DNA from: Mucilaginibacter sp. SMC90
Lineage (GTDB): Bacteria; Bacteroidota; Bacteroidia; Sphingobacteriales; Sphingobacteriaceae
Reading direction: 5' to 3'
Length of the DNA: 64,000 bases
Assembly (NCBI RefSeq): GCF_022811725.1
Contig: NZ_CP094527.1
Location: forward strand, 7,130,001 to 7,194,000
The notes under the pieces were generated by a model that had not been told where the DNA came from, searched no databases, and saw nothing but the letters and a program-made list of their open reading frames with translations. Made by a program: the position numbers and the translations under genes. Positions within the stretch are counted from its first letter, which is position 1. Each line of letters begins with the position of its first letter. Below are positions 42,554-49,552 of the stretch, in pieces.

Positions 42554-44821
42554 ATGGCTTTTGATTTAGATATGATCAAAAAGGTTTACGACCGCTACAG
42601 CACACGTGTTGATGCTGCCCGTAAAGCGACCGGTAAACCCCTAACTTTAACCGAAAAGATTTTATATGCCCACCTTAGCGAAGGCGATGCCCAAAAAGCA
42701 TTCGGCCGCGGGGTAGATTATGTTGATTTTGCACCAGACCGCGTAGCTATGCAGGATGCTACTGCGCAAATGGCCCTTTTGCAGTTTATGCAAGCCGGTC
42801 GCCCGCAGGTTGCCGTTCCGTCTACCGTACATTGCGATCACCTGATCCAGGCTAAAATTGGCGCTGTTGAGGATTTAAGTACTGCTGTTGACGTTAACCG
42901 TGAAGTTTACGATTTCCTGGCTTCAGTATCTGATAAATATGGTATTGGTTTCTGGAAAGCCGGTGCAGGTATCATTCACCAGGTAGTGTTGGAAAACTAC
43001 GCTTTCCCTGGTGGTATGATGATCGGTACCGACTCACATACACCTAATGCAGGCGGTTTAGGTATGATTGCTATTGGCGTTGGTGGTGCTGATGCCTGCG
43101 ACGTAATGGCCGGCTTACCATGGGAGCTTAAATTCCCTAAACTGATCGGTGTTAAATTAACCGGTAAACTTTCTGGCTGGACTTCAGCAAAAGACGTTAT
43201 CCTGCGTGTTGCTGGCATCCTTACCGTAAAAGGTGGTACCGGTGCTATTGTTGAATACTTTGGCGAAGGCGCACGCTCAATGTCTGCAACCGGTAAAGGT
43301 ACTATCTGTAACATGGGTGCCGAAATCGGTGCTACAACCTCTATCTTCGGTTACGACGAAAAAGCTGCTGCTTACTTAAAAGGTACTAAACGTGCCGATA
43401 TCGCTGACTTAGCCGACGCTATTGCTGAACACTTAACCGGCGACGAAGAAGTTTATGCTAACCCTGAGCAATATTTTGACCAGGTTATCGAGATTAACCT
43501 GAGCGAGCTTGAACCACATGTAAACGGTCCGTTCACTCCGGATTTGGCATGGCCTATTTCTAAATTTGCTACAGCTGTTAAAGAAAACGGCTGGCCTACC
43601 AAATTAGAGGTTGGTTTGATTGGTTCATGTACCAACTCATCTTACGAAGACATCACCCGTTCGGCTTCTATCGCTAAACAGGCTATCGATAAAAAATTAA
43701 AAACTCAGGCCGAGTTCACCATCACTCCGGGCTCTGAGCAGGTACGTTATACTGTTGATCGTGACGGTTACCTTGCTACCTTCGCCGAAATGGGCGGTGT
43801 GGTATTGGCTAACGCCTGCGGACCATGTATCGGCCAGTGGGCCCGTCATACTGACGATCCTACCCGCAAAAATTCTATCATCACTTCGTTTAACCGTAAC
43901 TTCGCTAAACGTCAGGATGGTAACCCTAATACTCACGCTTTCGTAGCGTCACCGGAAATTGTTACCGCTTTCGTTATCGCAGGCGATTTAACTTTCAACC
44001 CGCTTACCGACACTTTAACTAACGAAGCAGGTGAGCAGGTTAAATTTGACGAACCTCAAGGTATCGAATTACCGGTAAAAGGCTTCGCGGTTGAAGATGC
44101 AGGCTACCAGGCACCAGCCGAAGATGGCAGCAAAGTTGAAGTGATTGTTTCTCCAACTTCATCACGCTTGCAATTGCTTGAGCCATTTAAAGCTTGGGAA
44201 GGTACCGACATTACAGGCCTTAAATTGCTGATCAAAGCCAAAGGTAAATGTACTACCGACCACATTTCGATGGCCGGCCCATGGTTGAAATTCCGTGGTC
44301 ACCTGGACAATATTTCAAACAACATGTTGATCGGTGCTATCAACTACTTTAACCTTACTGCCGATAGCGTTAAAAACGAATTAACCGGCGAGTACGGTCC
44401 GGTTCCGGCTACTCAGCGTGCTTACAAAGCAGCAGGTATCGGTTCGATTGTAGTAGGCGACGAAAACTATGGCGAAGGTTCATCACGTGAACACGCAGCT
44501 ATGGAGCCCCGTCACCTTGGTGTACGTGCCATACTGGTAAAATCATTTGCCCGTATCCACGAAACCAATCTTAAAAAACAAGGTATGTTGGGTATCACTT
44601 TCGCTGATAATAATGATTACGACAAAATCCAGGAAGATGACATCATCGATATCACCGGCTTAACTACTTTTGCTCCCGGCAAACAGTTAACCGTTGTATT
44701 ACACCACAAAGATGGTTCAACCGAATCATTCCCTGTAAACCACACTTACAATGCTCAGCAAATTGAGTGGTTTAAAGCAGGCGGTGCATTAAACATCATC
44801 CGCAAACAAATGGCATCTTAA
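42554..44821 (+). CDS. Aconitate hydratase
   Basis: A 755-residue TCA-cycle enzyme isomerising citrate to isocitrate through cis-aconitate. The [4Fe-4S] ligands are Cys359 (IGSCTNSSYED), Cys422 and Cys425 (CGPCIGQW). Other active-site stretches are VPSTVHCDHLIQ, IGTDSHTPNAGG and GDENYGEGSSREHAAMEPRHLG in the C-terminal swivel domain. Size and motifs match the mitochondrial-type aconitase found in Bacteroidota. The very regular codon choice (TTA/CTT, GGT, GCT) suggests high expression. A terminator follows 40 bp after the stop. Confidence 0.97.
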   Translation: MAFDLDMIKKVYDRYSTRVDAARKATGKPLTLTEKILYAHLSEGDAQKAFGRGVDYVDFAPDRVAMQDATAQMALLQFMQAGRPQVAVPSTVHCDHLIQAKIGAVEDLSTAVDVNREVYDFLASVSDKYGIGFWKAGAGIIHQVVLENYAFPGGMMIGTDSHTPNAGGLGMIAIGVGGADACDVMAGLPWELKFPKLIGVKLTGKLSGWTSAKDVILRVAGILTVKGGTGAIVEYFGEGARSMSATGKGTICNMGAEIGATTSIFGYDEKAAAYLKGTKRADIADLADAIAEHLTGDEEVYANPEQYFDQVIEINLSELEPHVNGPFTPDLAWPISKFATAVKENGWPTKLEVGLIGSCTNSSYEDITRSASIAKQAIDKKLKTQAEFTITPGSEQVRYTVDRDGYLATFAEMGGVVLANACGPCIGQWARHTDDPTRKNSIITSFNRNFAKRQDGNPNTHAFVASPEIVTAFVIAGDLTFNPLTDTLTNEAGEQVKFDEPQGIELPVKGFAVEDAGYQAPAEDGSKVEVIVSPTSSRLQLLEPFKAWEGTDITGLKLLIKAKGKCTTDHISMAGPWLKFRGHLDNISNNMLIGAINYFNLTADSVKNELTGEYGPVPATQRAYKAAGIGSIVVGDENYGEGSSREHAAMEPRHLGVRAILVKSFARIHETNLKKQGMLGITFADNNDYDKIQEDDIIDITGLTTFAPGKQLTVVLHHKDGSTESFPVNHTYNAQQIEWFKAGGALNIIRKQMAS

Positions 44822-44860
44822 TTTCGGATATCGGAATTTTGATTTCAGATTTAATATTTG

Positions 44861-44890
44861 AAAGCCTTCCCTTTTGGGGAGGCTTTTTTT
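44861..44890 (+). terminator. Rho-independent terminator of the aconitase gene
   Basis: AAAGCCTTCCC pairs with GGGGAGGCTTT around a TTTT loop (44861-44884), followed by T to 44890. One G-T wobble. Confidence 0.88.
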
Positions 44891-44961
44891 GTTGAACGAC
44901 GTTTTACATATATACGTACTTGGACAATGAAATTAACGTTTCAACTACAAACCAATTCCTT

Positions 44962-45546
44962 ATGAGATCAATAGCGTTAATCTTAATTCTTTTAATTATT
45001 TCGCCAGTTTGCGTAAGTGCACAATCGGCCCGGAATCAAAAAAATACATATAGCCAGCATCGTATTTCAAGCGTAAAACAACTCGGCGATTCATTAGCAA
45101 TTAATCAAATGATCATTCTTGAAAACAAGAACCTTGATGCTTTTATACTCGATCTTAAAAAGTCTCACATAATATTAGATAAAAGCATAAAAGGAGTCCC
45201 TCCTGTGGTTAAGGATTTCTTAGCCTCTTTCAGCAAGGACGAGTTTTCCATAACGGATCCGGGCAAGGACTGGAATTGTTGTGATGGTAGTTGGGATGAA
45301 CACCTCCCTCGTCGTCAACTGATCAGCGTCGGTGCAGACAGCAAGCTTTTTATAATTACCTACAAAACAGGAGGAATAGGCGTAGTGACGCATCTTATTC
45401 TGATAAGATATAACAATGATAAAATAATTGACTTTTGGGCGGGTATTGGGAGAGATGGTTTAAAAACTACCGCAGACATTCTTAAATACCTGGTTGCTAA
45501 CAAGAACAAACATTGGAAGCTAAATACAAATATCATCAGTGTGTAG
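44962..45546 (+). CDS. Secreted protein of unknown function
   Basis: A protein of 194 residues from the ATG at 44962 (MRSIALILILLIISPVCVSAQS), which gives a clean signal peptide; a TTG 42 bp upstream would add a polar stretch ahead of it. The mature part is globular without repeats. Two adjacent cysteines (DWNCCDGSWDEH) and a sequence LISVGADSKLFIITYKTGGIGVVTHLILIRYNN are notable, the latter beta-rich. I do not recognise the family. It sits between the aconitase terminator and the aspartyl protease gene (41-bp gap), so it may be co-transcribed with the protease. Confidence 0.7.
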   Translation: MRSIALILILLIISPVCVSAQSARNQKNTYSQHRISSVKQLGDSLAINQMIILENKNLDAFILDLKKSHIILDKSIKGVPPVVKDFLASFSKDEFSITDPGKDWNCCDGSWDEHLPRRQLISVGADSKLFIITYKTGGIGVVTHLILIRYNNDKIIDFWAGIGRDGLKTTADILKYLVANKNKHWKLNTNIISV

Positions 45547-45587
45547 CGTTTAAAATTTTTCGCTAAATTTAAAGCCATACACCTAAT

Positions 45588-46763
45588 ATGAAAACAATTC
45601 TAACCTCAACCTTACTTTTATTAATCAGCACTTTTGCCTCTGCTCAGCAACCGTTTACCTTTAACCAGGGAGGAACAAGCGCTAAAAACTACTACGAAGA
45701 AATCCCCTACGAAAAACTATCCGGCAAGATGTTTATTACTGTAGAAATTGCAGGTAAACAACACCGCTTTTTATTTGATACCGGCGCACCTGTACAAATT
45801 ACTCCCAGTCTTGCTGCCGAATTGAAGTCGCCCGGTATCAACCGCATGAACATATCTGATGCTACCGGAAGAAAAGACTCATTAAACGTAGTTAGCCTGG
45901 CCGAAATTAAGCTGGGCAGTACCACCTTTAATAATGTCCCAAGCCTCGTAACAAACTCTGATGCTTATACCTGCTGGCATATAGATGGTATATTGGGTAG
46001 CAATATTCTGCGGAAATCTATTGTGCAGATCGATCCTGAAAAACAGATAATCGTTATCACCGATAATACTAAAAAGCTATCACTAAGTAAAAAGAATGCA
46101 GCTCAATTAGTTGTCGATCCTATACAAAGCTACCCTTACATCCTTATAGGGAGCAAAGATCAGCTTTATTTTATGATTGGTTTTGATAGCGGGGAAAGCA
46201 GCCTCTTTGTGCCGGCCGAAAAAGACCTGGCGACGTCCGAAAAAGCCAACACTTTTACTACCATCAGCGCCGGCTACGGAACAGGTACCCGAAGCCTTTT
46301 CGGTTTACAGAAAAGCGACAGCACAAGGCGCATACTTTTTCCTGCCATTAAAATAGGAAAACATATATTCACCAATTTTACCGGCGAGACCAATAAAAGC
46401 AATATGACACGAATGGGCACCAAACTGCTCGACTATGGAGGCCTTACCTTAGATTTTATTCACCACCAGTTTTATTTCGATACAAAAGCAGATACCATAC
46501 ACGTCGAAAAAAACAGCTGGCCAATTAAACCAAGTGTATCGGGTAATCATTTTGTAGTTGGAACAGTTTGGCAGGAGTTAAAAGGCCAGGTTGAGCCGGG
46601 CGACCAGATATTGGCTGTTGATGACCAGAATACCGAAACCATAGATATTTGCGAATTGCTTAACAGAAAAACAGGAATACTTGATGGAAAGCTATCGACT
46701 GTTTTGACAATTAAAAACAGCAAGGGTGAAGTAAAGAAGATAATGATGAAGCGGGAGCTATGA
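45588..46763 (+). CDS. Two-lobed retropepsin-like aspartyl protease with PDZ domain
   Basis: A 391-residue exported protein with a signal peptide (cut at ASAQ, residue 20). The first lobe has FLFDTGAPVQI (Asp64), the second FMIGFDSGESSLFV (Asp200), so two aspartates could form an intramolecular active site as in pepsins, whereas most bacterial retropepsins dimerise. The WHIDGILGSNILR stretch is the typical flap/return strand. The C-terminal 80 residues are PDZ-like (EPGDQILAVDDQNTETI). Substrate unknown. No nearby protease partner. The second motif DSG is a known variant of DTG. Confidence 0.85.
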   Translation: MKTILTSTLLLLISTFASAQQPFTFNQGGTSAKNYYEEIPYEKLSGKMFITVEIAGKQHRFLFDTGAPVQITPSLAAELKSPGINRMNISDATGRKDSLNVVSLAEIKLGSTTFNNVPSLVTNSDAYTCWHIDGILGSNILRKSIVQIDPEKQIIVITDNTKKLSLSKKNAAQLVVDPIQSYPYILIGSKDQLYFMIGFDSGESSLFVPAEKDLATSEKANTFTTISAGYGTGTRSLFGLQKSDSTRRILFPAIKIGKHIFTNFTGETNKSNMTRMGTKLLDYGGLTLDFIHHQFYFDTKADTIHVEKNSWPIKPSVSGNHFVVGTVWQELKGQVEPGDQILAVDDQNTETIDICELLNRKTGILDGKLSTVLTIKNSKGEVKKIMMKREL

Positions 46764-46803
46764 TCATTAGCAATTGTCATGAAAACGCCTCAATTTACGT
46801 TAT

Positions 46804-46833
46804 AAAAAAAAGCGCCCGTGAAGACACGGGCGC
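46804..46833 (-). terminator. Rho-independent terminator downstream of nagB
   Basis: GCGCCCGTG (46833-46825 read on the minus strand) pairs perfectly with CACGGGCGC (46820-46812) around a 4-nt loop, followed by eight T on the minus strand. It is 60 bp after the nagB stop and can also stop the converging protease transcript. Confidence 0.85.
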
Positions 46834-46892
46834 CGGGGGAAATATAGTTTGTTGATCTATGAACCATCAACTATGATCCATGAACTAAAATA

Positions 46893-48812
46893 TTAGAATT
46901 TATACCTTACAAACGCTTCCATAGCTTCATATTCGGCAAGGCCAAGGCGGTCGTAGCGTTGGGCGGTGTCGCGGGTGCGGTCTTCTGCCCTAACCCAAAA
47001 CTCTCTTGCATCATCGCCTGGGAATACAGGTGTATCCTTCTGCGATTGGTGCTTGAAGATGGCGTTACGTTTACGGATCACTTCCTGTGGCGATAATGGT
47101 ACAGCCATTTCTATCTCATAAGTTTCAAACTCATGCCATGCACCACGGTACATCCATAACCAGCAATCTTCTACCCAGGCTTCTTTACCTTTTAACCTAT
47201 CCAGTGCTGCCAATATGATCTTGAAACATACCAAATGCGTTCCGTTAGGATCTGCAAAATCACCTGCCGCAAAAATTTGTTGTGGCTTTACTTTTTGAAG
47301 CAATTCTATTGTTAACTGGATATCTTCCTCGCCTACCGAGTTCTTCTTGGTTTTACCCGTTTCGTAGAATGGTAAAGCCATAAAGTGGATATGATCATCT
47401 TGCAGGCCTGCATATCTTGCGCCTGAAATAGCTTCTGTTTTCCTGATAAAGCCTTTTACATTCCTGATCTCCTGTGTATCGATCTCGTTTGGCTGTTTAT
47501 TAGGGAAAAAGGCCCTCATATCTTCATATGATTGTTTCAGATGCGTGGTATCTTCACCAATACTATTGGTAAAATCTATCGCAAATTCCATATACCTCAG
47601 CACATCATCATCCCATACCGCGGTATTGCCCGAGGTTTGATAAGCTACATGTACATCATGTCCCTGATCTACCAAACGGATGAACGTTCCGCCCATGGAG
47701 ATCACATCGTCATCAGGGTGTGGTGAAAAAATGATGCTTCTCTTTTTGGCAGGCAATGCCCTTTCCGGTCTTTGTGAATCATCCGCATCTGGTTTGCCGC
47801 CCGGCCAGCCGGTGATGGTATGCTGGATCTGGTTAAAAATATCTATGTTGATATTGTATACCGGCCCTTGCTCTACCGCCAATTGCGCCATACCATGGTT
47901 ATTGTAATCTTCTTCGGTTAGTTTCAGTACAGGTTTATTAACCTCGCTGGCTAACCAAATAACAGCCTTTTTCTTTAGCTGGTTATTCCATACACAATCT
48001 TTTACCAGCCATGGGGTATCAAACCTTGTTAGCTCCGATGCGGCATCAGCATCCAGTACAAACTCCACATGCTGAGATAATTGCAGGTAAGTGGCTGGTA
48101 CCTCACCCGAGATCTCTCCTTCTACCGCCTTTTTAATGATCGGGGCTTTCTTCTTATTCCAGGCCATCAGGATGATTTCCCTTGCTTTGAAAATAGTACC
48201 GATACCCATCGTGATTGCTTTAGTTGGTACATCAGCTTTACCGCCAAAGTCACGTGCAGCATCACGCCTGGTCAGGTCATCAAGCGTTACCATCCTGGTA
48301 CCCGAGTTTGGTGCAGAGCCCGGCTCGTTGAAGCCGATGTGACCTGTACGACCGATACCTAAGATCTGAAGGTCTAAGCCGCCAAGTTCTTCAATTTTCT
48401 TCTCGTAGGCCAGGCAGTAGCCTGCCACTGCATCTTTATCCAGCGTACCGTCGGGAATATGCACATTGGCTTTCTCAATATCTATATGGCTGAACAGGTT
48501 TTCGTACATAAAGGTCACGTAGCTTTGTGCTGCTGTTGGCTTCATCGGGTAGTACTCGTCCAGGTTGAAAGTGATCACATTTTTAAAACTAAGTCCCGCT
48601 TCTTTGTGCTGCCTTACCAGTTCGGCATATACACCTATCGGTGTTACACCGGTGGCAAGACCCAGTACCGCTTTTTCGCCTTTTGCTTGTTTCGCCCGGA
48701 TCAGATCTGATATCCGGTTCGCTACTGCAACCGAGGCTTCATGCTGGTTGTTATACACGCTTACAGGTAACTTCTCGTAACGCGTCTCTTCCAATAAATT
48801 TAATCGTGCCAT
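46893..48812 (-). CDS. nagB: Glucosamine-6-phosphate deaminase fused to PIG-L deacetylase domain
   Basis: A 639-residue two-domain protein. Residues 1-265 are a NagB isomerase/deaminase turning glucosamine 6-phosphate into fructose 6-phosphate and ammonia: GLATGVTPIGVYAEL, TFNLDEYYP (Asp85) and GRTGHIGFNEPGS are intact. After a linker, residues about 355-630 are a PIG-L/LmbE-type zinc deacetylase (FSPHPDDDVISMGG, His365, Asp367-368; later GDFADPNGTH). The fusion is known in Bacteroidota. The deacetylase half probably acts on an N-acetylglucosamine derivative, linking both steps; this is inference. Its leader carries a candidate attenuator. Confidence 0.94.
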   Translation of the reverse strand: MARLNLLEETRYEKLPVSVYNNQHEASVAVANRISDLIRAKQAKGEKAVLGLATGVTPIGVYAELVRQHKEAGLSFKNVITFNLDEYYPMKPTAAQSYVTFMYENLFSHIDIEKANVHIPDGTLDKDAVAGYCLAYEKKIEELGGLDLQILGIGRTGHIGFNEPGSAPNSGTRMVTLDDLTRRDAARDFGGKADVPTKAITMGIGTIFKAREIILMAWNKKKAPIIKKAVEGEISGEVPATYLQLSQHVEFVLDADAASELTRFDTPWLVKDCVWNNQLKKKAVIWLASEVNKPVLKLTEEDYNNHGMAQLAVEQGPVYNINIDIFNQIQHTITGWPGGKPDADDSQRPERALPAKKRSIIFSPHPDDDVISMGGTFIRLVDQGHDVHVAYQTSGNTAVWDDDVLRYMEFAIDFTNSIGEDTTHLKQSYEDMRAFFPNKQPNEIDTQEIRNVKGFIRKTEAISGARYAGLQDDHIHFMALPFYETGKTKKNSVGEEDIQLTIELLQKVKPQQIFAAGDFADPNGTHLVCFKIILAALDRLKGKEAWVEDCWLWMYRGAWHEFETYEIEMAVPLSPQEVIRKRNAIFKHQSQKDTPVFPGDDAREFWVRAEDRTRDTAQRYDRLGLAEYEAMEAFVRYKF

Positions 48813-48858
48813 AATTTGTTCAGAACCTATATGTTATATGTTAAAGTTTAAAAAGTCG

Positions 48859-48933
48859 CTATACAAAAAACCCCCGCCAGGGGCGAGGATTTTTATCAAA
48901 CCAATTAACAAAAATGTTTATCCTCACCGACAT
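48859..48933 (-). CDS. Candidate 24-residue leader peptide of nagB
   Basis: A 25-codon ORF from the ATG at 48933 to the TAG at 48859 in the nagB leader. It starts MSVRINIFVNWF and ends with the unusual string NPRPWRGFFV, so it has two tryptophans and Arg/Pro codons late in the frame. Its start codon lies in the loop of the first hairpin, and its body reads through antiterminator and terminator, so a translating ribosome would prevent the terminator. An open frame this short could be chance; the exact coincidence with the hairpins makes it worth a call. Confidence 0.4.
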   Translation of the reverse strand: MSVRINIFVNWFDKNPRPWRGFFV

Positions 48934-48938
48934 GAGAA
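48865..48938 (-). promoter_or_regulatory. Candidate transcription attenuator in the nagB leader
   Basis: Three exclusive pairings are visible on the minus strand. Terminator: CCTCGCC (48888-48882) with GGCGGGG (48878-48872), loop of 3, then six T (48870-48865). Antiterminator: GGTGAGGAT (48928-48920) with ATCCTCGCC (48890-48882), one G-T pair. Anti-antiterminator: TTCTCA (48938-48933) with TGAGGA (48926-48921), loop of 6. The run lies between the promoter near 48981 and the nagB start at 48812, as in known attenuators and riboswitches. The signal is unknown. Confidence 0.6.
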
Positions 48939-49275
48939 TAAAGTAAAGTGCGTATAATAATATGCTGTACATTATCAATACAAACTTAATAAAACAAAGT
49001 CTGAATCAAAAGAACTTTTTAAATTATTTTAATAAGTATCTTATCCGCTAAAGTAGGATTTAAAGTCTGTTTAGGTTAAAATTTGCTTCCTGACTGTTGC
49101 TTATATAAAAAAATGTCGTTTATAGACAGAGCCGAAGGGTCTGAGCACCGGGGGCGAAAGAGAAATGCTGTACGCTTTTCTAAGTTGCTATGCACAGTTT
49201 ATTGTTAAGGCATACAAAGGTTTCTCACTCGTTCCTCGTTTCAAAATGATACTTTGCTTATTTTTAAAGTTGAAT
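48939..49275. other. Rest of the nagB / regulator gap
   Basis: Apart from the nagB promoter at 48981-49010, this AT-rich stretch holds no ORF I can support. A GC-richer island at 49128-49165 (AGCCGAAGGGTCTGAGCAC and GGGGGCGAAAG) is flanked by a diverged AT region and may be the remains of a repeat. The remaining part up to 49552 is covered by the candidate small RNA and the promoter-proximal region behind it. Confidence 0.5.
48981..49010 (-). promoter_or_regulatory. Consensus Bacteroidota promoter for nagB
   Basis: On the minus strand TTTG (49010-49007) is followed after 18 bp by TAAGTTTG (48988-48981), a full match to TTTG/TAnnTTTG. Transcription would start near 48975, giving a leader of about 160 nt that contains the attenuator. 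Confidence 0.65.
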
Positions 49276-49442
49276 AAAAAAGGCAAAAGAGCTCCTGATG
49301 GGCAGGAATACTCTTTTTGCTAACCAATTATAAAACATAAATCATGAGATGAGAAGAGATGCAGGGGCGGAATCGAACCATCCTTTTGCTGCCGGCCAGC
49401 TCCTGCCATTTAGTTTAAAATGAACCCCATTTGCAAACTAAT
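49276..49442 (-). ncRNA. Candidate small RNA with tRNA-like hairpin and terminator
   Basis: A minus-strand unit: TATATTTG (49456-49449) fits a -7 box; then 49409-49359 can fold as a tRNA-like structure with outer stem ATG(g)CAGG / CCTGCAT, an internal GCTG/CAGC hairpin and a T-arm-like GGTTCGATTCC; then a terminator at 49320-49276 (GCAAAAAGAG / CTCTTTTGC, inner TCCTG / CAGGA, six T). The fold is too short for a tRNA. It might be a decayed tRNA or the 3' tRNA piece left by an integrated element. No -33 box is seen. Confidence 0.4.
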
Positions 49443-49552
49443 CTGTTGCAAATATATAAATATTCTATTAAATCTATATATTTAGTAGAATTTATTCATA
49501 AAAGATTCATTTTACTTAAAAACGCGTCAAGAATAACCTATTAACGCTATAG

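Noticed and set aside
49359..49409. Functional tRNA gene on the minus strand
   Set aside because: The T-arm-like sequence is convincing, but the foldable segment is only about 51 nt, the outer stem has a bulge, and no anticodon arm can be drawn.
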